Translations under genes and position numbers: made by a program
Shown: positions 28,152 through 36,970 of the stretch, piece after piece
How the letters are laid out: the number at the start of each line of letters is the position of its first letter
How positions within the stretch are numbered: position 1 is the first letter of the stretch
Assembly (NCBI RefSeq): GCF_015330165.1
Contig: NZ_JADDXT010000002.1
Coordinates: forward strand, 4,119,646-4,183,645
Direction: 5' to 3'
DNA: 64,000 nucleotides
DNA from: Zobellia roscoffensis
Lineage (GTDB): Bacteria; Bacteroidota; Bacteroidia; Flavobacteriales; Flavobacteriaceae
Notes under the pieces: generated by a model
The model's input: the letters and a program-made list of their open reading frames with translations, nothing else
Told to the model about the DNA's origin: nothing
Databases searched by the model: none

Positions 28152-28745
28152 CTACGCGTTTAGTTGTGGAATATCATTCAAAAAAGAGATGTTGCCAACT
28201 TCCGCAACTACTGCATCTTCTACTAATAAATCAATTAACTTATCATATTGCTCTGCATAGGCATGCAACTTTTTATCTTCTATCTTATGTGTATTCATAA
28301 CTGCAAAAGGAGGTAAATACCGCATACCGCATAGATTAGCTGTTTGCTGAAATGGTCGTAAAAAATCATTTATAGCATAGCAATTGGTGCCGTTTTCGCA
28401 ATACATAGCCTTAGAGCCTCCTGTAGTTATCACGTTTAGCCATTTTTTATCTAACAGTGCATTTCCTGCAGGGCCGTACGCCCAACCAAACTCCAACACC
28501 ATATCTATCCACTGCTTCATTAGAGGAGGACAGCTATACCAATAAAATGGATGGTGAAAAATAATGATATCATGCGCCTCCATCAATTCTTTTTCAGCAT
28601 CTACATCTACATTAAAATCAGGGTAACGCTCATACAAATCATGAAATGTTACCCCAACTTTATCCTTTATTTTATCTGCTAAAATGGAATTAGCCCTAGA
28701 TTTTTCAAACTTAGGGTGAGAAAATAAAACTAATATATTCTTCAT
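28152..28745 (-). CDS. KefF/KefG-like NAD(P)H-dependent flavoprotein
   Basis: The 197-residue flavodoxin-fold quinone reductase (NQO/YwrO/KefFG family) has the FMN phosphate loop FSHPKFEKSRAN, then HDIIIFHHPFYWYSCPPLMKQWIDMV and FGWAYGPAGNALLDKK. KefF and KefG bind to Kef antiporters and are needed for full activity. The gene lies 4 bp upstream of the antiporter, exactly as in other kefF/kefC loci. A TAnnTTTG-type box on the minus strand (28757-28750) ends 5 bp before the ATG and would give an almost leaderless mRNA, which I regard as tentative. Confidence 0.9.
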   Translation of the reverse strand: MKNILVLFSHPKFEKSRANSILADKIKDKVGVTFHDLYERYPDFNVDVDAEKELMEAHDIIIFHHPFYWYSCPPLMKQWIDMVLEFGWAYGPAGNALLDKKWLNVITTGGSKAMYCENGTNCYAINDFLRPFQQTANLCGMRYLPPFAVMNTHKIEDKKLHAYAEQYDKLIDLLVEDAVVAEVGNISFLNDIPQLNA

Positions 28746-28835
28746 AACGCAAATTTAGCTGAAACTACAATGCAAAGAATCATTGTTATTTTCTTTTTAT
28801 ACAGTAATCATCCGTATTTTTCTTTAGAACTTATT

Positions 28836-29627
28836 CTATTCTAAAGTGATGGTATCACTTAATGCAATGAGTTCTTCAATCTTTCTTGAATTATAAGCAT
28901 CCGGATGTGCTTGCGAATACCCACCTTTATCATTGTCAAAATAAGATGCTGTTTTAGCTTTATCGGTCATACTTAAATCGTATAGAACATCTACCCCTTT
29001 TTCAGCGGGAGACCAATGCTGGCCGTATGCTTCATGTGCCATTTTGGTATTTAATAATGAACCTGGGTTTACGGCTACAACAAGAATATTTGGTTCTTTT
29101 GCGGCTAAATCAAAACTCCACATGGTTAAGGCTAATTTGCTTTGGGCGTAGGCCTCATTAGTACCTAAATATGTTTTTCCTTCCAAAGCAAGCAATGAAA
29201 CCGGTGACTGTGCTGCTGAACTCAAATTCACTACCCGCGGAGCATCAGCCTTTTTTAATAAAGATAGAACGGTATTTGTAAGTTGATACGGTGCCAAGTA
29301 ATTTACTGCCAAACGAATATCAATTCCCGAAGGAATACTATCCACCTTACTGGTTAAAATACCTGCATTATTTACTAAAACATCAATTTTTGGCATAGTT
29401 TCAATGACATCAGCAGCCATCTTTTTAACATCCGCCAAATCTGAAAAATCCGCTAAAAAACCAATTATATTTTCGTTATTGGATTGCTCTTTTATTGCTG
29501 TTACAGTAGCTTTTAACTTAGTTTCGGTTCTACCGTGAACACCAACAAAATGACCTTCTTTCGCCAAACGTAATGCTAGTAATTTTCCTATTCCGTCTGT
29601 GCTTCCTGTAATTAATATATATTTCAT
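28836..29627 (-). CDS. Short-chain dehydrogenase/reductase (SDR)
   Basis: The 263-residue classical-type SDR has the cofactor motif TGSTDGIG (residues 7-14), Asn-Asn-Ala-Gly at 86-89, a catalytic Ser near 136 and Y160-x3-K164 in YAQSKLA. HGRTETKL after strand 2 (Arg33) suggests NADP. It is closest in feel to retinol-dehydrogenase/WW-domain oxidoreductase-like SDRs. The substrate is unknown. It is the second gene of a two-gene unit with the 2OG oxygenase gene, separated by 75 bp with a perfect 13-bp hairpin. The unit is predicted to be under AraC-type control from the promoter at 30718. Confidence 0.92.
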   Translation of the reverse strand: MKYILITGSTDGIGKLLALRLAKEGHFVGVHGRTETKLKATVTAIKEQSNNENIIGFLADFSDLADVKKMAADVIETMPKIDVLVNNAGILTSKVDSIPSGIDIRLAVNYLAPYQLTNTVLSLLKKADAPRVVNLSSAAQSPVSLLALEGKTYLGTNEAYAQSKLALTMWSFDLAAKEPNILVVAVNPGSLLNTKMAHEAYGQHWSPAEKGVDVLYDLSMTDKAKTASYFDNDKGGYSQAHPDAYNSRKIEELIALSDTITLE

Positions 29628-29656
29628 TTTAATAAACTTTTGAATATTTTAAATGG

Positions 29657-29686
29657 AATTTTGGCAGAATATTTTCTGCCAAAATT
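29657..29686 (-). other. Intercistronic hairpin
   Basis: A perfect 13-bp stem (AATTTTGGCAGAA with its complement) with a 4-nt loop lies between the 2OG oxygenase stop and the SDR start. There is no T-tract after it on the minus strand. It may stabilise the upstream mRNA or weaken downstream expression. Confidence 0.65.
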
Positions 29687-29702
29687 CTGATTCCTGTTCT
29701 TT

Positions 29703-30665
29703 TTAAAACGGTGCAATGGTATCTTTAGGACCATCTGGCAAACTCCAGCGCTGGCGTGCAGTAATGTCTTCTGACGAAACAACTTTGGATGCAGCGTTAT
29801 TGCCACCACCATAGCTGCTTGTACCACCTCGTGGTATTTGCATTCGGTCTCCATATAGCCATACTACCAAGTTACTCCGTTGTCCGCTGGTGATTGGGTG
29901 CGTAGCATGTGGTACTTTTCCGGTATGAATTATTGCTTTACCTGGTTCAAAGATAGTCTGAACAACTTTTCTTGTGGATGTATCATGAAAATCAACTTGT
30001 GAACCTGTAAATTCTTCATCAGGTAAGTTAATGTTGATATTTAAGGTTGCAGCCGAGGCATCCGTATGTGCGTGTAAATCTTTATCCTTATCTGGATTAT
30101 ACTGAATAGAGAAACCAAAGGTTTGGTTATCGTAACCATAAGTACCTAGTAACAAGCGTGCAATTGGACGCATGTAACGATCCATCATTTCATTATAAAA
30201 TGCCTGAAAATTAGGAGCTGCAAGATGACCTTCCGATCGTGGATCCAACATCATACCATAGCGATTCAACTGAATACCGTAAGGTGCGCGTTTCGGTATT
30301 TTTGAGTTAACCACATCTTCCAAATAACTGCGGAATTCTGCTAAACGTTCAACATCAAAAAACTGTGCAACATAAACACCAGGAATAATTTCTTCCCACA
30401 AATCGGCAACGGCAGATTCTTTTTCTGGATTTTCCCAAGCATCGTTAATAGCTTGTCGTAATCGTGGGTCAAGTAAGGTTTCATCAGGAACCAGTAAATT
30501 GTCTTTATTTTCAGTTTCCCATTCTGCCCAAGCAGCTTCTAACAATTTACGGTTGTCATTCCAAAATTGAGAAACGGATGGTTCTCGTCTTAATGAAGCT
30601 TCTCGTGTAGGAACTTCTAGTGCAAGAGCTTGTTCAAGTGCATTTGTATTTGTTATTGTTTTCAT
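29703..30665 (-). CDS. 2-oxoglutarate/Fe(II)-dependent oxygenase family protein
   Basis: The 320-residue protein carries the double-stranded beta-helix iron triad: HTD (H200, D202 in LHAHTDAS), a distal His in VPHATHPI (H253 or H256) and Arg263 in GQRSNLVVW for 2-oxoglutarate. A helical N-terminal domain precedes it (PSVSQFWNDNRKLLEAAWAEW). The best relatives I recall are prolyl-4-hydroxylase-like proteins. No signal peptide is seen, so it acts in the cytoplasm. It heads a unit with an SDR gene and has an AraC-type promoter (box 30718, repeats 30750 and 30771). The substrate is unknown. Confidence 0.85.
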   Translation of the reverse strand: MKTITNTNALEQALALEVPTREASLRREPSVSQFWNDNRKLLEAAWAEWETENKDNLLVPDETLLDPRLRQAINDAWENPEKESAVADLWEEIIPGVYVAQFFDVERLAEFRSYLEDVVNSKIPKRAPYGIQLNRYGMMLDPRSEGHLAAPNFQAFYNEMMDRYMRPIARLLLGTYGYDNQTFGFSIQYNPDKDKDLHAHTDASAATLNININLPDEEFTGSQVDFHDTSTRKVVQTIFEPGKAIIHTGKVPHATHPITSGQRSNLVVWLYGDRMQIPRGGTSSYGGGNNAASKVVSSEDITARQRWSLPDGPKDTIAPF

Positions 30666-30717
30666 GATTTTTATTTTTTAAAAGTTGTATAACTGCTTTT
30701 GTTCTTGTTATTTAATA

Positions 30718-30783
30718 CAAAGTTAAGGACCAACACCGGTTGGCGTTTGGTAACAAAAATGGAAGTTTAGGTAAAAAACAAGG
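30718..30783 (-). promoter_or_regulatory. AraC-type promoter P1 (2OG oxygenase operon)
   Basis: On the minus strand the -7 box TAacTTTG (30725-30718) is preceded by 24 bp and two direct repeats seen on the plus strand as GTAACAAAAATGG (30750-30762) and GTAAAAAACAAGG (30771-30783), starting 21 bp apart. The same geometry recurs at three other promoters in this region. Confidence 0.8.
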
Positions 30784-30794
30784 TTGACTTTCTA

Positions 30795-30826
30795 AAAATG
30801 AAAAATGCCTCTAAAAAAGAGGCATT
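30795..30826 (-). terminator. Rho-independent terminator of the enoyl-CoA hydratase/MDR operon
   Basis: A perfect 9-bp stem (AATGCCTCT with AGAGGCATT, 30804-30826) with a 5-nt loop is followed on the minus strand by a T-rich run. It lies 49 bp past the MDR stop codon. Confidence 0.8.
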
Positions 30827-30874
30827 CATCACTATTAGTCAGACATAAGGATACATTGGAAATCCCTATTATTT

Positions 30875-31858
30875 TTAGTTTTCTACTACTATTTTACCAA
30901 TAGCTTTACCACTTTGTAAATGTGCGTAAGCATCACCAACTTGTTCTAAAGAAAAGCTGTTTTCATCTACAATTGGAGTTAAGTGTCCTTCGTTAGAAAT
31001 TTCTGCTAAACGCTCTAATACATTACCGTGCACGTCTCTTTTAAAATTATGTAACATTGGTATTAACATAAATACTACGTGTAATGTAGCACCTTTAAAG
31101 TGTAACGGTGTTAAATCTAACTCACATAATGATACTGTTGTAGAAATGTGTCCGTTTAAGGCAACCGCTTCAATAGAATTGGTTAGGTTTGGACCTCCAA
31201 CCGTATCAAAAACCACATCAAAACCACCATCGGTATATTTTGCTGTGTAATCTGCTACCTTTTCAGTTTTAAAATCAATAAAGGTTGCACCAAATTTTTC
31301 TACAATTGCTTTTTGGTTTTCTCCTGTTCCTGTAGCAAAAACTTCTGCTCCAAAATACTTAGCCAGTTGTACCGCTAAGTGACCAACACCACCAGAACCA
31401 CCGTGTACCAATACTTTTTGACCCGCTTTTACGCCTGCTCTAGTTAAACCTTCGTAAGCTGTAATAGCTACTAAAGGTAAGGCTGCAGTTTCACGCATTG
31501 TTAATCCTTTTGGTTTGTGAGCCACAAGGTTGCTATCTGCTACAATGTATTCTGCTAATGTACCTGGTAAATCTGCAAGTCCGCCTGCACAACCATAAAC
31601 TTCATCACCTACATTAAAACCTTCTACGCCTTCTCCAACAGCTTCAATTACTCCGGAAAAATCCATACCTAATAAAGCTGGAGTAGCAGGAGACAATGGT
31701 AAATCCGTCCCCATATTTTTAATCATCATATCAATAGTATTGACACTAGATGCCACTATTTTTACTAAAACGTGATTTGCGGTAACTTCTGGTTTCGCTA
31801 TTTCGGAAACTTCAAAATTTGCATTTTCTCCGTAACTGTTTAATAACATTGCTTTCAT
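30875..31858 (-). CDS. Medium-chain NADP-dependent quinone oxidoreductase-like dehydrogenase
   Basis: The 327-residue MDR protein has an N-terminal GroES-like domain (VLVKIVASSVNTIDMMIKN, LLGMDFSGVIEAVGEGV, GFNVGDEVYG) and a Rossmann domain with VLVHGGSGGVGHLAVQLAK. The structural zinc Cys cluster is absent, so it belongs to the zinc-less quinone reductase (QOR) branch. Such enzymes reduce quinones, enones or aldehydes with NADPH. It follows the enoyl-CoA hydratase-like gene after 39 bp and ends at a terminator. Control is predicted to come from the AraC-type promoter P2 upstream of that gene. Confidence 0.9.
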   Translation of the reverse strand: MKAMLLNSYGENANFEVSEIAKPEVTANHVLVKIVASSVNTIDMMIKNMGTDLPLSPATPALLGMDFSGVIEAVGEGVEGFNVGDEVYGCAGGLADLPGTLAEYIVADSNLVAHKPKGLTMRETAALPLVAITAYEGLTRAGVKAGQKVLVHGGSGGVGHLAVQLAKYFGAEVFATGTGENQKAIVEKFGATFIDFKTEKVADYTAKYTDGGFDVVFDTVGGPNLTNSIEAVALNGHISTTVSLCELDLTPLHFKGATLHVVFMLIPMLHNFKRDVHGNVLERLAEISNEGHLTPIVDENSFSLEQVGDAYAHLQSGKAIGKIVVEN

Positions 31859-31897
31859 ATCAATCTCTGTTTTTATTTAATTATAATTCTTGTTTTA

Positions 31898-32743
31898 TTA
31901 ATTTACTTCTTGAATATCCATTACCATTTGCTCCCAATTCTTTTGGTTATTATGGTCAAACTGGGCGCCGTTATCATCTGCATATTGGAAACGTTTAACG
32001 GCTGGAGTTTTACTTGTTGCTTGAAACAATTGGTATGCTTCTTCTTTTAAAGCTTCTTTAATAGGTAAGTCTATAGAAGTATGTACAGCACGTTTACTAG
32101 CAGCAATAGACTCTGCAGGAAATTTAGAGATACGTTGTGCTAGAGTATCTACATAAGGTCCTATTTCATCAGCATCTAAAGCTTTGTTTATGGTGCCAAA
32201 TTTTTCGGCTTCATCTGCATCCCAATCCTTGGCACTTAAAATAAGTTCTAATGCTTTTCCTAAACCTGTTTGTCTTGCCATACGTGAAGCTCCGCCACCA
32301 CAAGGCAGAATACCCATGCCTACTTCCATCTGCATGAACTTGGCTTTTCCTCTTGCTGCAAAACGCATATCTAAAGCCAATGCCATTTCGTGTCCGCCAC
32401 CACGAGCAAAACCTTCAATTTTTGCTATAGTCGCTTGTGGTACATTGCTTAATCTTTCTAAGATTAATTGTAAATCAAACAACTCCACTTCGTTTCTTGG
32501 TACCGCTTCTGTAGATAAATCTTTTAACAAGTTGGTATCATAATGACATACCCAGTACCCAGGATTTGAAGATTCAAAAACGACTACTTTTACACTTCTA
32601 TCGCGTTCTAATCGTAAACAAAGGCTGCTTAAATCTGCTAGCATTTCTTGTCCTTGTACGTTTACTGGTCCAAAGTTGATATCAACTGTTAAAATTCCTC
32701 CTGTTTGTTTTGCCGTAAATGTTTGAAAATTCTTGTAGTCCAT
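31898..32743 (-). CDS. Enoyl-CoA hydratase/isomerase family protein
   Basis: I choose the ATG at 32743 (281 residues, MDYKNFQTFTAKQTGG). The in-frame ATG at 32806 lies upstream of the -7 box at 32789-32796 and cannot be on that transcript. The crotonase core is clear: the oxyanion-hole region CHYDTN, then KIEGFARGGGHEMALALDMR and EVGMGILPCGGGASRMARQTG, and LSAKDWDADEAEKFGTINKAL. Crotonase-fold enzymes hydrate or isomerise CoA thioesters. There is no linked acyl-CoA dehydrogenase or thiolase, so the true substrate is open. It heads a two-gene unit with a quinone reductase. Confidence 0.88.
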   Translation of the reverse strand: MDYKNFQTFTAKQTGGILTVDINFGPVNVQGQEMLADLSSLCLRLERDRSVKVVVFESSNPGYWVCHYDTNLLKDLSTEAVPRNEVELFDLQLILERLSNVPQATIAKIEGFARGGGHEMALALDMRFAARGKAKFMQMEVGMGILPCGGGASRMARQTGLGKALELILSAKDWDADEAEKFGTINKALDADEIGPYVDTLAQRISKFPAESIAASKRAVHTSIDLPIKEALKEEAYQLFQATSKTPAVKRFQYADDNGAQFDHNNQKNWEQMVMDIQEVN

Positions 32744-32788
32744 AGTATTAAGTTTTTGGTTGATATTTATTCTGTAATAATTACAGTA

Positions 32789-32854
32789 CAAAGGTATCTT
32801 GGACATACACTTTTAAAAGGGTAAAAAACAAAGGGCTTCTGGTAAAAAAAAAGG
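32789..32854 (-). promoter_or_regulatory. AraC-type promoter P2 (enoyl-CoA hydratase operon)
   Basis: The minus-strand -7 box TAccTTTG (32796-32789) is followed upstream by 24 bp and two direct repeats, read on the plus strand from 32821 (GTAAAAAACAAAGG) and 32842 (GTAAAAAAAAAGG), starting 21 bp apart. The first repeat is one base longer than the GTA-N8-GG pattern. Confidence 0.8.
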
Positions 32855-32954
32855 TTAATGGTATTTTTTTAGGTAAACAAACTATAGAATACCCTAAAAC
32901 CATCGATTATGAAAATCGATGACAGCAGTTATAAAAAACTATTCCATTGAAAAA

Positions 32955-33821
32955 TTATGCAGAAATACTAGCCTTGTAAGCTCCAATGGTCATTCCCTTA
33001 TAGCTTTGAAAGGTTTTGTTAAGGTGACTAGAATCTGTAAAACCAAGCTCCATTGCAATTTCAGAAAACTGCAAATCCGTATATTTCAATCTTGTTTCTA
33101 CCAGCTTCAATTTGTAGTTAAGAATGTACTTTTTTAAAGAAACATCCGTATGCTTTTTAAAATACTCACTAATATAATTATCCGCCATATGAAACTCCTC
33201 TGCCAAGTTTTTGGTGGTTAATAATTCTGGGTTGTAAATATTAGCATGAAGATAATTTATGATTTGTTGAATTTTAGACGATTCTACAAGCTTGGTCGTC
33301 ATATCAGCATTTAAAAACTGAATATTACGTGCAACAAGATGAAGAATTACAGAAAGTGAATTTTGAATGATAAACAAATCGTATGATTTCTTTTTATCGT
33401 TTTCCGCTGCCACCATTTTTATCAGTGATATTAGGTGTATTTTATCCGATTCCGTTTCAAAACGCATTTCACGCAATTGATGACTTTCACTATTTAGAAT
33501 TCCTTCAATTTTACGAAACCAATCGTTCACCGGAAGATTTGCATTTTGCTGAGCATCTCCCCTAAAAAAACTTTTCAAAAATTTAATAGCCGTGGTTGTG
33601 GTTGCAGTCTCTGGATTCACTATATAAATATCGTCGGGAACAAAAACGAAAATACTGTTAGCCGAATAATTTACGGTATGCCCATTAATCTTAATAGTTC
33701 CTTCACCTTTTTCAAAATATACAATTTCAAAAAACCGAATGGTAGTATATTTACAAAATTCAAAAAAAGTTTGATCTTTATATTGGGCAATAACAATATT
33801 ATCAATAATGGTTCGCGCCAT
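32955..33821 (-). CDS. AraC-family transcriptional regulator (first of two paralogs)
   Basis: The 288-residue protein has an N-terminal cupin-like sensor (FFEIVYFEKGEGTIKINGH) and a C-terminal double helix-turn-helix (about 190-285: LTTKNLAEEFHMADNYISEY and FSEIAMELGFTDSSHLNKTF). Members bind direct repeats about 21 bp apart as activators. It resembles the protein at 41581-42483 across the DNA-binding domain. It lies directly upstream of the enoyl-CoA hydratase promoter P2, and the four GTA-N8-GG promoters are its most likely targets; either paralog could bind them. Confidence 0.95.
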   Translation of the reverse strand: MARTIIDNIVIAQYKDQTFFEFCKYTTIRFFEIVYFEKGEGTIKINGHTVNYSANSIFVFVPDDIYIVNPETATTTTAIKFLKSFFRGDAQQNANLPVNDWFRKIEGILNSESHQLREMRFETESDKIHLISLIKMVAAENDKKKSYDLFIIQNSLSVILHLVARNIQFLNADMTTKLVESSKIQQIINYLHANIYNPELLTTKNLAEEFHMADNYISEYFKKHTDVSLKKYILNYKLKLVETRLKYTDLQFSEIAMELGFTDSSHLNKTFQSYKGMTIGAYKASISA

Positions 33822-34047
33822 ATTTGGTAGTTTAATGGTTAACTGTTAGTTTGATAACACTCTTTTAGTAAGATACTAAAAAGCCTCTAAATCGTTAAAT
33901 TCACATTGAAATTCATTAAAGCAAACCCCTTCTATAACTGGCTTACATCTATAAAAGCAAAAAGGTTTGATTACTACAATTTCACCTTATTTCAACCAGT
34001 ATTAGATAAACCAAAAAACAATCTAATTTCTTAATTATCGCACTTGG

Positions 34048-35601
34048 TTAATCTTCTGGCGGATGCCCGTGAATTTGCTCAAAAACGGCATCAAAGTTTT
34101 CTCGAAGATAGACATTAAGCTTTTTTTGGTAATCCATTTTCAGCCAACTGATAAAATTATAGGTGCTTTTACTTATACACTTGCCATACACTTGTATTCT
34201 ATTATCTATGTCCTCTTTAAGTAATTTTGCCAACGCAAGGGCATCATACACGTCTTCACTGTTTTCTATACAGATATAGGCATGCTGTTCAATGGATTTT
34301 TCCAATACCACTTTGGAAGATTCTCCGGAAAAGGTCGCTTCCTTATATATAGCTTTAATATCCAAGTAAGTGTCCTTAGATTTTGAAAATTCTGACCGAA
34401 TATCATCGGCAAGTTCATGTTTAAAAGAACCTTCAATATCTTCATCATCCTTAATACGGTCTATGAAGAAATTAGGAGATTTAAAAATTGCTTCCCAGTC
34501 TAAGTCCGCTCCCCAAGGGCCAAAACGATAGATATTATTACCAAGGTCTATAACGGTAAATTTAGACTTGTTGTTCAACACACGAGAACCCCTACCTATC
34601 ATTTGGTAGTACAAGGTTAATGATTTTGTGGCCCTGTTTAGAATAATGGTATCTATTGTGGGTTCATCAAAACCAGTGGTCAAAATACTTACGGATGTTA
34701 GTATCGCGTCCGGAGTTTCATGAAACCACGTTAGTATTTGTTTTCGTTGTTTTTTGGTAGCGGTATTATCCAAATGCATAATAGGAAACCCCGCACTCCT
34801 AAAGGTGTGGTATACCTGTATTGAAGTTTCAATACCATTATTGAATATTAGTGTTTTTTTACCCTTGGAATGCACGGTATAAGCTTCCAATAATTTGTTC
34901 AGCATAGATGGGCTAGTATACAAGTCCGCTGAGGATTTAACCGTATAATCCCCATTGGAACCTACCTCCAATGAAGTCAGCCCCATATCATACTGAAAAG
35001 TTTCAGCTCTGGCCAGAAAATCATTTTCAATTAGGTTTTCTATAGATTCCCCAGGTATCAACTCATCATAGTTGCTGTTCATGGGCAACTCCTTATTGGA
35101 GCTTAAGGGCGTAGCGGTAACACCAAGAATAAAAGAATTTTCGAAAAACTTGAACAGTTTTGTAAAGGAATTATAATGAGCCTCATCCACAATGACCAGG
35201 CCAACATCCGAAATATCCAATATACCATCGTTAAGCCTATTATTTAGTGTTTCTACCATGGCAACATAACAGTTGTAACGTTCATGGTCATCTAAATTGG
35301 CTTTGCTGTTGACTACTTTATTGACCACTCCAAAACTGGTGAGCATTTTAGAAGTCTGGTTACAGAGTTCTACACGGTGTGTCATTACCAAAACCTTTTT
35401 CGAGTGATTTTTAAGGTATTGCCGGACCATTTCAGAGAAAATTACGGTCTTTCCACCACCAGTAGGTAATTGATATAATAGGTGGTAATCTTCTCTTTCA
35501 TTATCGAACTTTTCAAATATGCGCTGAATGGCACCTTGCTGGTAGCTGTAAAGTTCTTTTTCAGTCTTCTTTTCTTGTAGTTCAAATTGAGTCTCTTGCA
35601 T
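34048..35601 (-). CDS. Superfamily 2 DEAD/DEAH-box helicase
   Basis: I use the ATG at 35601 (517 residues, MQETQFELQEKK), because the 26 extra residues upstream (MFRKALQYISNYILKV) are not helicase-like. Motifs in order are Q-motif-like YSYQQGAIQRIF, Walker A LPTGGGKT, motif Ib MTHRVELCNQT, DEAH in LVIVDEAHYNSF, GVTATPLS, FNNGIETSIQVYHTF and motif VI YYQMIGRGSR. The C-terminal about 120 residues (after FFIDRIKDDED) match no domain I know. It is monocistronic. The family acts on nucleic acid; whether this protein serves repair or defence is unknown. Confidence 0.92.
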   Translation of the reverse strand: MQETQFELQEKKTEKELYSYQQGAIQRIFEKFDNEREDYHLLYQLPTGGGKTVIFSEMVRQYLKNHSKKVLVMTHRVELCNQTSKMLTSFGVVNKVVNSKANLDDHERYNCYVAMVETLNNRLNDGILDISDVGLVIVDEAHYNSFTKLFKFFENSFILGVTATPLSSNKELPMNSNYDELIPGESIENLIENDFLARAETFQYDMGLTSLEVGSNGDYTVKSSADLYTSPSMLNKLLEAYTVHSKGKKTLIFNNGIETSIQVYHTFRSAGFPIMHLDNTATKKQRKQILTWFHETPDAILTSVSILTTGFDEPTIDTIILNRATKSLTLYYQMIGRGSRVLNNKSKFTVIDLGNNIYRFGPWGADLDWEAIFKSPNFFIDRIKDDEDIEGSFKHELADDIRSEFSKSKDTYLDIKAIYKEATFSGESSKVVLEKSIEQHAYICIENSEDVYDALALAKLLKEDIDNRIQVYGKCISKSTYNFISWLKMDYQKKLNVYLRENFDAVFEQIHGHPPED

Positions 35602-35802
35602 GATATCATTTTCTGTAGCATGCAAAGGTAAAACCTTCAATATATAATTACTAATATATTGAAGGGCTTTCCGAAACAATTCACCGCCGTTTTTATAAAT
35701 GATATCGATTATCTGATATTCATCGTACTAATCTTACAAAGTCTACCGCTTAAAAATTGAATACTTCAGTTTGCTTTACAAATTCAAGAAAGCGTTAAAA
35801 TG

Positions 35803-35832
35803 AAAAAGCCACATTAGGAAAAGTGGCTTTTT
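35803..35832 (-). terminator. Rho-independent terminator of the nitroreductase-to-MRJP operon
   Basis: A perfect 10-bp stem (AAAAAGCCAC with GTGGCTTTTT) with a 10-nt loop is followed on the minus strand by T-rich sequence. It lies 29 bp past the MRJP-like stop codon. Confidence 0.85.
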
Positions 35833-35860
35833 GAATTATCCTAATATATTTTATCACGTT

Positions 35861-36970
35861 TTATCTAAATGAAACACCTTTTACAACAGGCTTAAACCTG
35901 AAAATATAAAATGGTTTAGTTGCAACACTTTTACCTTCATTAAAAGGAGCTCCCCTATTTACTTGTGCTGCCGATACATACATATAACCATCTACGTGGT
36001 TGTAACTAACACCATCTGGCCAAACCATATTTTTGTCTTGAACCATTGTTTTTACGCTACGGTCTTTAGCTAGAACTACAGCAACACTTTTGGTTTCTAA
36101 AGCAGTTAAATATAAATTGCCTTCATTATCAATAGACATACCGCCATTGTTTGGTTTGTCTGAGTAGGTTTCAATTTTGATATCTAAATCGGCATCCGTG
36201 AAATCTTCATTAACTAAATCCAACGTTTTAATTCGGTAGATTTTTGGTCCGTTTAACGATCCGTAATAGATGTATTCAAAATTAGCATCGGCAGTAATTC
36301 CGTCATTACCAATCAACAAATCTTTTCCATTTACTGCCAGATGCTTACCATTTATAACCGTTGGGGTATTTTCTGGTTTTGTAGTACGTGTACCCTCCAA
36401 AACCCGACGTGTTTTTCCCGTTTTCATATCTACGATGATAAAAGCTGCCTTGCTTCCATCTCCTCCATTACCTATACCCTCATCTGCTATAATAAAAAAG
36501 CCGTGTTTGGTATCAACCACCATATCATTGGGTTGGCTAATTGAAGGCACACTTGACTCTGGTAAGTAATATATACGTTCTAATTTATTGGTTTTTGTAT
36601 TCCAACCTACAATTTTTGGCGTAACATTATTACGCTGCGCCATATCTATCATCCAGATAACACCATTTTCATCATTACGGATTCCGAGAACATTGCTTAA
36701 GTAATTATCATCGGTTTCTCGTGGTGTATTCCATTCCAAGTTGGGAAAAGGCGAAGTTGTGTTCGCCTTTTTATCAAACTTCACGACTCTTATTTCTGGA
36801 GAAAAAAATGGATGATGACTGTATACTAATTCACCATCATTGGTAAAAGCAATATTTCCCACCGCTTGATCTACCGTACCATATGTTTCTACTTCGGAAA
36901 CGGTGTTTTGTCCTTGCAAAGCCATAACTGAAGTAACTAAACTTAATATGATACTTATCTTTTTCATCAT
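35861..36970 (-). CDS. Major royal jelly protein/Yellow-like secreted beta-propeller
   Basis: The 369-residue protein has a signal peptide (ending MALQGQ) and the six-bladed propeller of the MRJP/yellow family, with the blocks NIAFTNDGELVYSHHPFFSP, PNDMVVDTKHGFFIIADEGI, TRRVLEG, NGGMSIDNEGNLYLTALE and MVWPDGVSYNHVDGYMYVSA. Bacterial members are often called L-dopachrome-tautomerase-related; none of this proves tautomerase activity. The predicted location is the periplasm or outside. Its start overlaps the stop codon of the cupin gene by 1 bp. It is the last gene of the operon that begins with the nitroreductase gene, which suggests a role in processing aromatic or quinone compounds. Confidence 0.88.
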   Translation of the reverse strand: MMKKISIILSLVTSVMALQGQNTVSEVETYGTVDQAVGNIAFTNDGELVYSHHPFFSPEIRVVKFDKKANTTSPFPNLEWNTPRETDDNYLSNVLGIRNDENGVIWMIDMAQRNNVTPKIVGWNTKTNKLERIYYLPESSVPSISQPNDMVVDTKHGFFIIADEGIGNGGDGSKAAFIIVDMKTGKTRRVLEGTRTTKPENTPTVINGKHLAVNGKDLLIGNDGITADANFEYIYYGSLNGPKIYRIKTLDLVNEDFTDADLDIKIETYSDKPNNGGMSIDNEGNLYLTALETKSVAVVLAKDRSVKTMVQDKNMVWPDGVSYNHVDGYMYVSAAQVNRGAPFNEGKSVATKPFYIFRFKPVVKGVSFR

